DNA of 64,000 nt from [Clostridium] innocuum (GTDB lineage: Bacteria; Bacillota_I; Bacilli_A; Erysipelotrichales; Erysipelotrichaceae). Position numbers and translations under genes: made by a program. Within the stretch, counting starts at the first letter, position 1. Every line of letters begins with the position of its first letter. The stretch is taken from the NCBI GenBank assembly GCA_012317185.1, contig CP048838.1, positions 2,294,001-2,358,000 on the forward strand, given 5' to 3'. The notes beneath the pieces are model-generated. The model did not search any database and had not been told where the DNA came from. It saw nothing but the letters and a program-made list of their open reading frames with translations. This document shows positions 15,989 to 24,864 of this stretch, piece after piece.

Positions 15989-18280
15989 TTAATAGTCGTT
16001 CATGCCCGGAATGATCATTTCCTCCAGTTCATCCTTTTTCTTTTTGCGTTTCTTTTTTACATGCTTTTTCGGATTCTGATGGATACGGATCTGATACCAC
16101 AGCTGCGCTGCGACAAACAGGGAGCTCCCCGCACCACAGGCGATACCGATGAACAGCGCCAGACAGAAGATACGGATGGCACTGCTTCCGAAGAACAGCA
16201 GGCACACAACCGGCAGAATCGTTGTCAGCGTGGAGAGAATGGATCTTGTCGCCGTTCTCTGCAGCGCTTCATTTACGATTTCACGATATTCCGCTTTTGT
16301 CGTTGTCGCAAGCTTGCGTCCCTTCATCTCATCACGGATACGGTCAAAGACGACAATCGAGTTGTTAATGGAATATCCGATCACCGTCAGCAGCACGGCG
16401 ATGATTTCCGTATTAACCTCCAGACGGAAAATCGCACAGGCCGCAAGCACGAAGAAGACATCATGAATCAGTCCGACAATACCGCTGATTGCATAATCCC
16501 ACTTGAAGCGGATGGAAATATAAATCAGAACGCCGATCCATGCCAGAATGGAGATCAGAATTGCACTGCGCACCAGCTCCTGCCCGATCACCGGGGTTAC
16601 CACGTTGTCATTGACATCGTGCTGATAGGTTTTCTTCAATCCCGCCTTTACGGTATCCATCTTATGTTCATCAATGGCATCCTTCACAAAGATATTTGCC
16701 ACATTATCCTTTTCACCGTTGATTTTAATACTGCTTGCATTGATTCCAAGACTCTTCAGCTGATCGTTCAGCTTATCCCTGGAAATCGCCGTATCGCTTT
16801 GTACCGTCAGCTTGGTTCCGCTGGTGAAATCAATGCCCCAGTTCAGAATGCCATTGCCCTTCATGCCCTGAAATGCCATACATCCCACACCGATGACAAG
16901 CACCGTCACAGAAGCGATGATAAAGTATTTTGCATTTTTAACAAAATCAAAATTCTTGAAGAAGCCGAAATAGAAGCGCTCCTGCCCCTTGCTCACATCC
17001 GGAACATGAGCCTTTTTCACGCCGAACCAGCTCAGCTTGTCATTCAGCCAACCGCTGCCAACCAGAAGAGAAAGCAGGAATTTTGTGACGAAGACAATCA
17101 GGATGATGGTGGAAATCGTAGATACGATCAGCATGGTCGCAAAGCCCTTCACACTTCCCGTACCCATCATATACAGAATCAGCGCACAGATAAAGGTTGT
17201 GACCTGCGCATCGAAAATCGTTATAAAGGACTTGGAGCTTCCCTCATAAAAGGCGGTCTTTACACTTCGTCCGGAATACAGCGCGTCCTTGATTCGCTCA
17301 AATGTCAGAATGTTGGAATCGGCCGCCATACCGACACCAAGCACGAGGGCCGCAATACCCGACAGGGTAAAGACTGCGCCCATGGCATTATAGATGAGGA
17401 ACACGATAAAGACATAGGTTGCCAGCGTGACTGCGGAAATCAGACCCGGCAGACGGTAGTACAGAATCATGAACAGCATGATCAGTGCGATACCGATGCC
17501 GCCAGCCAGCATGGTTTCACTGAAGGCGTTGATACCGTAATCGGCAGTCACCGCATTGCTGTATTTCTCACTCATTTTCACAGGCAGCGAACCGGAGTTG
17601 ATCAGATCCTTCAGCTCGGTTGCCTCCTCCTTGGTGAAGCTTCCGCTAATCTGCGCACTAGTGGAATTGATTCCCTCACTAACAGTGGCGGCAGAGATGA
17701 ATTTTGGATTTTCCTGGTTCTTTTCCTTGGCATAGGAATCGGTATCCGGATTAAAATCCAGCCAGGCAACCATCAGATTATTGCCGCTTCCCATCTGGGA
17801 AACCTTCTGTGTAACTTCATAAAATTTCTTCTGATCAGACAGCTTCAGGCTGACGATCGGCTTGCCGTAATTGTCGTACATCACACTGGCTCCGCCTTCC
17901 TGCAAAACGGTGGAATCCATCAGCAGGTTGTCATTGACATCACGGAATGTCAGATTGGCAGTTGAAGAGATGACTCTTCTTGCCTGATCGGCATTTTTTA
18001 CACCGGCAAGCTGCACACGGATACGATTGTCGCCTTCCACTGTGATTTCCGGTTCATTGACACCCAGAACATCGACACGTTTTTCTACTGATTTTGCGAC
18101 AGCTGTCATGGAAGGAAGCTTCTTACCCTCCAGTGGACTCACTTCATACAGAATTTCAAAGCCACCCTGTAAATCCAGCCCCAGCTTCATATTCTTGCGA
18201 ACGGATGGGGTACAGGTCACAATCAGTGTCAGTATGGTCAACACGGTTATCACAAAGACCACGAGACGTGATTTCTTCAT
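15989..18280 (-). CDS. secDF: Fused protein translocase subunit SecDF
   Basis: SecDF uses the proton gradient to help SecYEG-driven export. The 763-residue protein is a SecD-SecF fusion. The SecD half has TM1 (about 5-25), the periplasmic domain starting GLDLQGGFEILYEV, and five further membrane segments up to about residue 415. The SecF half starts near 450 and has IDFTSGTKLTV and the later TM cluster with GYSINNSIVVFDRIRD. The basic C-terminus (KKRKKKKDELEE) is cytosolic. Its start overlaps comN by 4 nt (ATGA). An enclosed 500-plus-residue open frame on the other strand is a shadow. Confidence 0.97.
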   Translation of the reverse strand: MKKSRLVVFVITVLTILTLIVTCTPSVRKNMKLGLDLQGGFEILYEVSPLEGKKLPSMTAVAKSVEKRVDVLGVNEPEITVEGDNRIRVQLAGVKNADQARRVISSTANLTFRDVNDNLLMDSTVLQEGGASVMYDNYGKPIVSLKLSDQKKFYEVTQKVSQMGSGNNLMVAWLDFNPDTDSYAKEKNQENPKFISAATVSEGINSTSAQISGSFTKEEATELKDLINSGSLPVKMSEKYSNAVTADYGINAFSETMLAGGIGIALIMLFMILYYRLPGLISAVTLATYVFIVFLIYNAMGAVFTLSGIAALVLGVGMAADSNILTFERIKDALYSGRSVKTAFYEGSSKSFITIFDAQVTTFICALILYMMGTGSVKGFATMLIVSTISTIILIVFVTKFLLSLLVGSGWLNDKLSWFGVKKAHVPDVSKGQERFYFGFFKNFDFVKNAKYFIIASVTVLVIGVGCMAFQGMKGNGILNWGIDFTSGTKLTVQSDTAISRDKLNDQLKSLGINASSIKINGEKDNVANIFVKDAIDEHKMDTVKAGLKKTYQHDVNDNVVTPVIGQELVRSAILISILAWIGVLIYISIRFKWDYAISGIVGLIHDVFFVLAACAIFRLEVNTEIIAVLLTVIGYSINNSIVVFDRIRDEMKGRKLATTTKAEYREIVNEALQRTATRSILSTLTTILPVVCLLFFGSSAIRIFCLALFIGIACGAGSSLFVAAQLWYQIRIHQNPKKHVKKKRKKKKDELEEMIIPGMNDY

Positions 18281-18567
18281 TGTTTATCTCCTCCAAATAA
18301 ATCATCAAAGTCGTTGAGGTTCATACGGGAGCCCATAATCACTGCCTGTGTGGACAGATAGGCCACCACATCGCTTGCACTTAGCTGCTGGATATCCTCC
18401 ACCGCCTCATGGATGCTTCCGGGCTTGCGAAAGCGCCAATGCTCCTTCAACGAGCTTTCTACATGCTGATATGTCAAGGAAGATAACTCTTCTCGTTTCA
18501 ACTGATTTGTTTTCAAAGCAATAGCAAGTTTTATGTATTTATCTTCGATTTCACTTTGACCACTCAT
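18277..18567 (-). CDS. comN: ComN-like post-transcriptional regulator family protein
   Basis: A 96-residue protein of the Post_transc_reg family. The core LKEHWRFRKPGSIHEAVEDI and QQLSASDVVAYLSTQA match the family pattern. In B. subtilis the homologue (YrzD/ComN) lies in the same place, upstream of secDF and beside spoVB, and affects comE expression. The C-terminal DFDDLFGGDKQ is variable. It has its own promoter and is coupled to secDF by an ATGA overlap. Function in this organism is inferred from synteny and sequence only. Confidence 0.8.
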   Translation of the reverse strand: MSGQSEIEDKYIKLAIALKTNQLKREELSSLTYQHVESSLKEHWRFRKPGSIHEAVEDIQQLSASDVVAYLSTQAVIMGSRMNLNDFDDLFGGDKQ

Positions 18568-18594
18568 AAGCTCCTCCTTAATATCATAAACATT

Positions 18595-18623
18595 ATTATA
18601 GCTTCAATTATGAATGAAAGCAA
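18595..18623 (-). promoter_or_regulatory. Sigma-A promoter of comN-secDF
   Basis: Minus-strand -35 TTGCTT, 17-nt spacer, -10 TATAAT (perfect), about 27 nt before the comN start. Confidence 0.75.
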
Positions 18624-18717
18624 TGTATTTTTTTATCCCGAATCCGTACTTTGTTTTTTAAAATCATTACATCGCCAATTTTTTTCATGATCTGCAAGCT
18701 GGATTGGAGTGATTTAT

Positions 18718-20013
18718 TTGAAGAAAACCGTACTGCAGTCTACTGTGATTCTGGTAATTGTTTCCGTGATAGCCAAGGCTCTTTCTTTCATCGTGCGCAT
18801 CATGCTTGCCAGAACCCTGAGTCCCTCGGCCATGAACTATTATACTCTGGCAGCACCGACCATGGTCTTTTTCATCACCCTGGCACAGATGGGGATTCCG
18901 GGGGCTTTATCCAAGGTGATTGCACAAAGTGACCATCCGCATCAGCCGCTGAAGGTCAGCGTGATTCTTTCTTTGTTGAATAACGCCGTTATTATTTTAA
19001 CCTTTCTGCTCGTGCTTCCCTTTCTTGCCACCCACATCCTCAAGCAGAAGGAAATCCTGCCTGTCCTGTATGCCATCATACCATTGATTCCACTGGTATC
19101 CCTGTCCGGTATCCTGAAGGGATATCTGTTCGGATTGCAGCACCACGTGCAGGCAACCTCCTCCCAGCTGTTTGAAGAGGGCAGCCGTATCCTGTTTCTA
19201 TTTGTGGTTTTCTATCTGCACCCCTTTACCGACGCGATCACCATGGCCCGTATGGCGATGCTGTCTGTCAGTGTTGGCGAGGCATGCAGCGCATTGTTTA
19301 TGCTGCTCTCCCTGCGCAGACAAAAAAGAACCCTTTCCAGGATTCCGCGTTTGTTCAGCGATTTGAACCGCCGACAGTTTGATGAGGTGCTGATGGTATC
19401 CATACCGATGACAGGAAGCCGTCTTATCGGCTCTTTGACCTACTTCATGGAGCCGATCGTCATGGTGCTGGGTCTTGGTACGGCAGCATCCGCCGCCATG
19501 GTAGGCGCCTATGGACAGCTCAACGGCTATGTATTACCCATTATCACCATGCCAAGCTTTATCACCGTAACACTAAGCAATTTTCTATTGCCATCCTTCA
19601 CCTATTCCTATTCCAGAGGCTATTACGATCATGCACGCCGCCTCTTTTCGATGATCATCGGCTGCTGCTTTCTGGTCGGTCTGGGCTGCAGTGTGATCTG
19701 CTATCTGTTTCCGGAGCAGCTGCTTTATCTGTTTTATCACAACACCCACGGTGCCCTGCTGCTCAAGCAGCTGGCCATCCCGTTTGCACTGTATTCCCTG
19801 CAGCCTCCCCTGTCCAGCATGCTCCATGCCTTATCCTTAAGCAAGCAGACCGTCGCAGACACCCTGAGCGGCTCTCTGGTACGAATTTTATGTGTTCTGC
19901 TTCTAACAAGAACCTGCATGGAGGCCTCCTTGCCCATTGCACTGACAGCCGGAATGCTTATCACTACCACCATGCACGCTGTGCGCCTGTTCATTGCCTT
20001 CAAAAACAATTAA
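18718..20013 (+). CDS. spoVB: SpoVB/MurJ-like lipid flippase family protein
   Basis: A polytopic membrane protein (431 residues, about 12 hydrophobic segments) of the MOP flippase superfamily. The N-terminus KKTVLQSTVILVIVSVIAKA and the LARTLSPSAMNYYTLAAPT segment match SpoVB-type polysaccharide or lipid II flippases. TTG is chosen as start because GGAGTG lies 7 nt upstream; a GTG three codons earlier overlaps that site. It is shorter than SpoVB of Bacillus (about 518). Synteny with B. subtilis spoVB supports the name. Convergent with yrbG, sharing bases of both stop codons. Confidence 0.85.
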   Translation: MKKTVLQSTVILVIVSVIAKALSFIVRIMLARTLSPSAMNYYTLAAPTMVFFITLAQMGIPGALSKVIAQSDHPHQPLKVSVILSLLNNAVIILTFLLVLPFLATHILKQKEILPVLYAIIPLIPLVSLSGILKGYLFGLQHHVQATSSQLFEEGSRILFLFVVFYLHPFTDAITMARMAMLSVSVGEACSALFMLLSLRRQKRTLSRIPRLFSDLNRRQFDEVLMVSIPMTGSRLIGSLTYFMEPIVMVLGLGTAASAAMVGAYGQLNGYVLPIITMPSFITVTLSNFLLPSFTYSYSRGYYDHARRLFSMIIGCCFLVGLGCSVICYLFPEQLLYLFYHNTHGALLLKQLAIPFALYSLQPPLSSMLHALSLSKQTVADTLSGSLVRILCVLLLTRTCMEASLPIALTAGMLITTTMHAVRLFIAFKNN

Positions 20014-20672
20014 AAGAAGGTGTCCTTGGAATTCATTTCCTTTTTGATGACAAACATGCCGTTGTTTTGATAAATACACAAAAACACATCATCCACGCTC
20101 TCCACGCCCTCGTTCCTCAGGGCGTTTTTCAGCCATTCCTCATCTCTTGAAAGATCCTGCAGTGCTTTTTTGTTGATCGTTCCATCACTGATTAGAGGAT
20201 CGGGGTGCTTCACCTTGCATTTGTTTTTCGGCAGAATGGAGAGCTGTCCGTTGTTCTCCAGCACCGCAAAGGCAACCTCATCCGGTGTACACAGATCCTT
20301 GCTGCGAATCTGTGACATCAGATCATCAATGTTGTAGCGTTCCCTCTTCATAATGCTCTGATTGATATGTCCGTTATGAATCAGAATCGCATTCTTACCG
20401 TCAAATATATCTCTGGTTTTTTTACTTTTCAAAAGCACCCAGGATATCACGATTTGCAAAAAAGCCAACGTAAAAATCGGAACGAGTGATTTCAGGATGC
20501 TTTCATGCGCATCTGTAATGGAGATTGCCAGCAGCTCACTCATAACCAGATAAATTACGATATCAAAGACCGAAAGCTCTCCAACTTCCCGCTTTCCCAT
20601 GATGCGAAGGGCAAAGATTATCACAAAATATACGATAAAGCACTTCACCATCAGATTTATATATTCCTGCAT
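20010..20672 (-). CDS. yrbG: DUF421 membrane protein (YrbG/YetF family)
   Basis: A 220-residue DUF421 protein. Three N-terminal membrane segments (about 8-75) carry the signature MGKREVGELSVFDIVIYLVMSELLAISI. A cytosolic domain follows with RYNIDDLMSQIRSKDL and VAFAVLENNGQLSILPK. YetF-type proteins are linked to spore or envelope physiology in Bacillus, but the biochemical role is unknown. Its position between spoVB and yrzE matches B. subtilis. Confidence 0.88.
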   Translation of the reverse strand: MQEYINLMVKCFIVYFVIIFALRIMGKREVGELSVFDIVIYLVMSELLAISITDAHESILKSLVPIFTLAFLQIVISWVLLKSKKTRDIFDGKNAILIHNGHINQSIMKRERYNIDDLMSQIRSKDLCTPDEVAFAVLENNGQLSILPKNKCKVKHPDPLISDGTINKKALQDLSRDEEWLKNALRNEGVESVDDVFLCIYQNNGMFVIKKEMNSKDTFF

Positions 20673-20735
20673 TAAACCATCCTTTCCTGCATAGTTTGTA
20701 CGTGAATTTCATACAGTAGACTGAGGTGACCACTT

Positions 20736-21089
20736 ATGAAATCCAAACTACAGACCTATGTGCGCTCCATAGCCGTACTGCTTGCGCTCACATTGTTATT
20801 CTCTCTTGTATTTGCTGCTTTATACTATTTTCATGCAGTATCGACTTCGACTTTTCACATTTTGAACTGGATCGGCGGTATCATCGCCTATGGAGCAGGC
20901 GGAGCATTGCTGGGAATCGGCGTAAATAAAAAAGCGCTGTTTCATGCGCTTCCTGTTGCCGCTGTATTCTTTCTGCTTTCCCTGCTGCTGTCCGGCTTTT
21001 CACTGCCTGCACTGCTCGAAAACCTCAGTAAGGCGCTTGTGTATATCGCAGCTGCCGTCATTGCGTTCTCACGCACGCATAAGGGATGA
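20736..21089 (+). CDS. yrzE: YrzE-like small membrane protein (TIGR04086 family)
   Basis: A 117-residue protein with four hydrophobic segments (about 11-30, 43-62, 67-85 and 93-112) and the Gly-rich NWIGGIIAYGAGGALLGIGVNKKA, typical of the TIGR04086 family. The B. subtilis relative YrzE is in the same neighbourhood. Start follows GAGGTGACCACTT. No function is known. It ends 1 nt before the ruvB stop on the opposite strand. Confidence 0.75.
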   Translation: MKSKLQTYVRSIAVLLALTLLFSLVFAALYYFHAVSTSTFHILNWIGGIIAYGAGGALLGIGVNKKALFHALPVAAVFFLLSLLLSGFSLPALLENLSKALVYIAAAVIAFSRTHKG

Positions 21090-21090
21090 A

Positions 21091-22104
21091 TCAATCCGTG
21101 TGTAAAAACAGGCCCTCCCGCAGATCATAACCCAAATGGCGATAGGCCTTCTCCGTCACAACGCGTCCGCGCGGTGTGCGGTTGATAAAGCCGATTTGCA
21201 GAAGATATGGCTCATACACATCCTCCAGCGTCATTGTTTCTTCTCCGATGCTGCTGGCCAGCGCTTCCAGACCAACCGGTCCTCCCCGAAAGCGCTCAAT
21301 GATTCCCTTCAGATACTTATGGTCGACATTATCTAATCCAAGATGGTCGACCTTTAATTTATCCAGTGCCATTTCGGCAATCTGCTTACTGATGATGCCA
21401 TCGTTCATAACAGTCGCAAAATCACGCACACGGCGAAACAGACGGTTTGCAATTCGCGGTGTGCCACGGGAGCGCAGTGCAATTTCCAGCACAGCCTCTT
21501 CCTCGATTTCCGTATCCATGACGCGGGAGGTTCTGGAAATGATCTGCTGCAGCTCCGCAAGCTCATAAAATTCCAGCTGGGAAACGATACCGAAACGATC
21601 ACGCAGCGGTGCAGTCAGATCACCGGCACGTGTCGTGGCCCCGACAAGCGTGAAGGGCGGCAGCTCCAGCCGTATGCTTCTGGTGGTTGCACTGTCCTTT
21701 CCCACAACGATGTCGATACAGTAGTCCTCCATGGCAGGATACAATATTTCTTCGACCTGCTTGGGCAGCCTGTGGATCTCATCGATAAATAAAACATCCC
21801 CGGGCTCCAGTGTTGACAGTATGGCTGCCAGATCTCCGCCCTTTTCAATCGAGGGTCCGCTCGTTGTCTTAATGCTGCCACCCATTTCATTCGCCAGTAT
21901 ATAGGACAGAGTTGTTTTTCCCAGTCCGGGAGGTCCGTACAGCAAAACGTGATCCAGCGCCTCATTACGCTGCTTTGCGGCCTCAATAAACACCGACAGG
22001 TTTTCCTTCAGCTGTCGCTGTCCGATATATTCACGCAGACTCTGGGGGCGCAGGGATGCTTCCTCATCCATACTCTGCGATTCATTTGATAAAATTCTCT
22101 CCAT
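21091..22104 (-). CDS. ruvB: Holliday junction branch migration helicase RuvB
   Basis: RuvB is the AAA+ motor that drives Holliday junction migration with RuvA. The 337-residue protein has LRPQSLREYIGQ, Walker A GPPGLGKTT, Walker B LFIDEIHRL, sensor GATTRAGDLTAPLRDRFG, and the C-terminal winged helix with FINRTPRGRVVTEKAY. Start follows AAAAGGAG. It lies 3 nt after ruvA; no ruvC gene is seen, as usual in Bacillota. Confidence 0.97.
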   Translation of the reverse strand: MERILSNESQSMDEEASLRPQSLREYIGQRQLKENLSVFIEAAKQRNEALDHVLLYGPPGLGKTTLSYILANEMGGSIKTTSGPSIEKGGDLAAILSTLEPGDVLFIDEIHRLPKQVEEILYPAMEDYCIDIVVGKDSATTRSIRLELPPFTLVGATTRAGDLTAPLRDRFGIVSQLEFYELAELQQIISRTSRVMDTEIEEEAVLEIALRSRGTPRIANRLFRRVRDFATVMNDGIISKQIAEMALDKLKVDHLGLDNVDHKYLKGIIERFRGGPVGLEALASSIGEETMTLEDVYEPYLLQIGFINRTPRGRVVTEKAYRHLGYDLREGLFLHTD

Positions 22105-22107
22105 TTG

Positions 22108-22689
22108 CTAGACTCCTTTTCTCTTCGCCAGAATGCCAAGCCCCTTTCGGATATACTGGTCGCTCGTCATCGCTTCCAGAGTACCCAACTCCTTCTTGAT
22201 ACTGTTCAGCTCCGCATTCTTATAGCCCAGTGCCTTCAATGCTTCCAACGCATCCAGCAGCTGTTCATTTTCCTTAACTTCCAGCTCCGTAACCTCTTCC
22301 ACGAGCTTCCCCTTCAGATCCAGAACAATCTGACTGGCGGTTTTCGCACCGATGCCCGGCAGTCCCTTCAATGTTTTTACATCATTGCTTTCGATTGCCG
22401 CAATCATGTTCCTGGCAGGACAAACGCCCAGCATTCCCAGGGCCGTCTTCGGACCGACACCCTTGACACTGATCAGCTGCAGAAACAGATCATGCTCCTC
22501 CATCGTGGTAAACCCGAACAGCGTGATCGCATCCTCGCGTACGTGCTGATAGGTATATAAAATCACTTCGGCATTAAGCCGGACTGCCATCGGATTGGCA
22601 ACATAGACCCGGTAGCCGATGCCATTGTTTTCAATAATCAAAGAATCATTGCTGTAGCTGTGAATGATTCCCTTAATAAATGCTATCAT
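22108..22689 (-). CDS. ruvA: Holliday junction DNA-binding protein RuvA
   Basis: RuvA binds the junction as a tetramer and loads RuvB. I choose the ATG preceded by GGTGATGAA, giving 193 residues starting MIAFIKGIIHSYSND, the usual start; another ATG two codons upstream is possible. Domain I (OB fold, about 1-63), domain II with helix-hairpin-helix motifs (LISVKGVGPKTALGML and LKGLPGIGAKTASQIV) and the flexible-linked domain III (about 145-193) are all present. Confidence 0.95.
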   Translation of the reverse strand: MIAFIKGIIHSYSNDSLIIENNGIGYRVYVANPMAVRLNAEVILYTYQHVREDAITLFGFTTMEEHDLFLQLISVKGVGPKTALGMLGVCPARNMIAAIESNDVKTLKGLPGIGAKTASQIVLDLKGKLVEEVTELEVKENEQLLDALEALKALGYKNAELNSIKKELGTLEAMTSDQYIRKGLGILAKRKGV

Positions 22690-22731
22690 TTTCATCACCG
22701 CACTTATTTTATCATGACTGGACAAATAAAA

Positions 22732-22749
22732 ACAGTGGAAATCCACTGT
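22732..22749 (-). terminator. Hairpin terminator upstream of ruvA
   Basis: ACAGTGGA and TCCACTGT form the stem, followed on the minus strand by TTTTTATTTG. It would end transcription entering from upstream, and could insulate ruvAB. Confidence 0.65.
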
Positions 22750-23177
22750 GTGCTTACCCTGTTTTGAAAAATCATCGGAAATAAGGGAGGAAAAGAGGTG
22801 TAATTTCACCTTTTAAAGCAGTGTATTCATAGACTCCGGGAATTCTGCACGCTCAGATGTAACAGAGGCGCTAACCTGCTGATACAGAACCATCCGGTAT
22901 TTCCGTTTTCTATTAGCAAAACAAGGCAGCAAGGCTGCAATATACAGTCTGCCTTTCAAACGGCTGTCCACAGCTCCTGCTGTGTTAAGCCCCCTTATGA
23001 AGCAGAAAACAACCGTCAGAAAGCATGTCGTCCAGAGCCTTTCTCTTCCTTATATCTTATCTTTTATACAATCATTTATGTTATCTTTTATGTCACGTTT
23101 TCTGCTTCACAGTATCTGTTTCCTCTTATTTTCGGTTCTATTATTCCTATAAAATAGAGAATCACTATGTACCGCCT
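22750..23177 (-). other. Gene-poor interval with a 79-codon open frame lacking a start
   Basis: No recognised gene is present. On the minus strand an open frame runs from a stop near 23050 to a TAA at 22813-22815. It has protein-like composition (LKGRLYIAALLPCFANRKRK) but no ATG or ribosome binding site until its last third. Base composition is like coding DNA. Upstream (23040-23160) the sequence is very AT-rich with promoter-like TA repeats. It could be a gene remnant, a dispersed repeat or an untranslated RNA. Confidence 0.4.
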
Positions 23178-23762
23178 TCATCCGAACATATCAAAAAATT
23201 CAAAGATGGTATCAAAGGGAATCACCCGTTTGCACAAACCGTATAGAAGCGTCAAAATCAGCAGCTCCGCCGGAAGCAGACACAGCAGAAACGCGATTCC
23301 TCCATCCCGCATCCATAGCGGCAGCTTATCCAGCATGATAAAGTATACAGCAAAATATACAACACAGCCCATGCAGATACCGGCAATCACCGTTCTGCGC
23401 TTTTTCTCATTTTGCAGCTTTTCCAAAAGGATCTGCTCCAGTCCCATCTTCTCAAGACAAAGCACACTGATTCCATGCAGTGTCTGTGCTGACCTTGTGA
23501 TAAAAAGAATATGCTTGGTCTTATCCGGAGAACGCCTTGCACGGTCCTTTTCCAGAACGCTTTGCAAATCCGGCCCATAAACGGTGCGGCAGATATATCC
23601 ATAGGCAGGAAGCTGCTTCAGTGTTTCCTCCTCCCAAACATTCTCCACAAACAAAATTATCTGACGATACTGCTTTGTCAGTACCTCCATGAAATGCTCC
23701 GCCTGCGGATCCTGCAAAGCTGCAGCATCCACATAAACATATAGTTTATTTGAGAAATCCAT
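23178..23762 (-). CDS. Unknown protein with C-terminal membrane hairpin
   Basis: I do not recognise this 194-residue protein. Residues 1-115 look like an alpha/beta cytosolic domain: YVYVDAAAL and IILFVENVWEEETL as strands, then HILFITRSAQTLHGISV. A basic stretch (EKKRR) precedes two hydrophobic segments, about 123-140 and 155-172, and the end returns to the cytosol. The topology suggests a membrane-tethered soluble domain. Start is an ATG with upstream AGAGGGAAACT. Confidence 0.6.
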   Translation of the reverse strand: MDFSNKLYVYVDAAALQDPQAEHFMEVLTKQYRQIILFVENVWEEETLKQLPAYGYICRTVYGPDLQSVLEKDRARRSPDKTKHILFITRSAQTLHGISVLCLEKMGLEQILLEKLQNEKKRRTVIAGICMGCVVYFAVYFIMLDKLPLWMRDGGIAFLLCLLPAELLILTLLYGLCKRVIPFDTIFEFFDMFG

Positions 23763-23904
23763 AGTTTCCCTCTTTTCTTATAATTCTTATTTTTCTTATA
23801 ATTATCATAACATAATCTTCCGTATTTTACAACTACAAAAGCGTTCAGCGAATCCATGCACACCCAGATCCAGATAAAAGTACAGCCTGTATATATGAAA
23901 AAAA

Positions 23905-23943
23905 GAGGCAGCCGCCAGAGTGTATCCTGTGGTTTGCAGCCTC
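23905..23943 (-). terminator. Second hairpin downstream of exoA
   Basis: On the minus strand GAGGCTGC pairs with GGCTGCCTC with one mismatch, with an inner imperfect CCACAG/CTCTGG stem, and is followed by seven T residues. It backs up the first exoA terminator. Confidence 0.65.
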
Positions 23944-23963
23944 CTTTTCAACAGGGAATGTAA

Positions 23964-23984
23964 AAGGCTGTCCTAGACAGCCTT
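23964..23984 (-). terminator. Terminator of exoA with the stop codon in its loop
   Basis: AAGGCTGTC and GACAGCCTT form a perfect 9-bp stem; the 3-nt loop is the exoA TAG stop codon. TTTTACATT follows on the minus strand. Confidence 0.75.
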
Positions 23985-24737
23985 CTTATCAAATTCAAGA
24001 GATACCGGGCAGTGATCACTGCCATAGATATCCGTGTGAATCCTTGCTTCCCGAATAGCCTCCTTCGCATCCTCGGAAACCAGGAAATAGTCAATCCGCC
24101 ACCCTGCATTCTTTTCACGGGCTTTGAACCGATAGCTCCACCAGGAATAAATCCCCTCCTGCTCCGGATACAGATATCGAAAGGAATCGATAAAGCCGCT
24201 TTCCAGCAAAACACTCATCTTACCGCGTTCCTCATCCGTGAAGCCTGCATTTCTGCGGTTTGTCTTTGGATTCTTTAAATCGATTTCCTTATGTGCGACA
24301 TTCAAATCACCGCACACCAGCACACTTTTTGTTTCGTTCAGCTTGTGCAGATAGGCACGAAACGCATCCTCCCAGACCATGCGGTAATCCAAACGCAGTA
24401 AGCCGTCCTTGGAATTAGGGGTATATACACAAACCAGATAAAAATCCTCGTACTCACAGGTAATGACCCGCCCTTCATGATCGTGCTCCTCAATTCCAAG
24501 ACCATACGTCACGGAGAGCGGCTTCTGCTTGGAAAACACCATGGTTCCGCTATACCCCTTTTTCTCTGCACTGTTCATATACTGATAGTAGCCCGGTGTT
24601 TCGATTTCCAGCTGTCCGGGCTGCATCTTCGTTTCCTGAATACAGAATACATCTGCATCTATTTCCTTAAAGAAATCCATAAAGCCCTTTTGCATACAGG
24701 CGCGGATTCCATTTACATTCCATGATACCAATCGCAT
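23973..24737 (-). CDS. exoA: Exodeoxyribonuclease III / AP endonuclease
   Basis: This enzyme incises DNA at abasic sites in base excision repair. The 254-residue protein has all EEP-superfamily motifs: SWNVNGIRA, CIQETKMQ (metal-binding Glu), YTPNS, GDLNVAHKEIDL, and the C-terminal SDHCPVSLEF with the catalytic His. WRIDYFLVS is also typical. Length is standard for the ExoA branch. Single gene, ended by two consecutive terminators. Confidence 0.97.
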   Translation of the reverse strand: MRLVSWNVNGIRACMQKGFMDFFKEIDADVFCIQETKMQPGQLEIETPGYYQYMNSAEKKGYSGTMVFSKQKPLSVTYGLGIEEHDHEGRVITCEYEDFYLVCVYTPNSKDGLLRLDYRMVWEDAFRAYLHKLNETKSVLVCGDLNVAHKEIDLKNPKTNRRNAGFTDEERGKMSVLLESGFIDSFRYLYPEQEGIYSWWSYRFKAREKNAGWRIDYFLVSEDAKEAIREARIHTDIYGSDHCPVSLEFDKKAV

Positions 24738-24818
24738 AACATCTACCTCCCGAATATACCTTAATCATACCGTATCCCATAAAAAAAAGCCAGCCAAACA
24801 ACCAGCGGGGAAAAGAAA

Positions 24819-24840
24819 AACCGTCGCATATGCGACAGTT
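24819..24840 (-). terminator. Terminator after the DUF4352 gene
   Basis: AACtGTCGCA and TGCGACgGTT form a 10-bp near-palindromic stem (one T-G pair) followed by TTTTTC on the minus strand. Confidence 0.75.
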
Positions 24841-24864
24841 CTTTTTGCCTGAGCCGATATCTGT

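Noticed and set aside
16061..17965. A 634-codon open frame on the plus strand
   Set aside because: Antisense shadow of secDF; rich in His/Gln/Arg as expected of complementary frames of a membrane protein gene.
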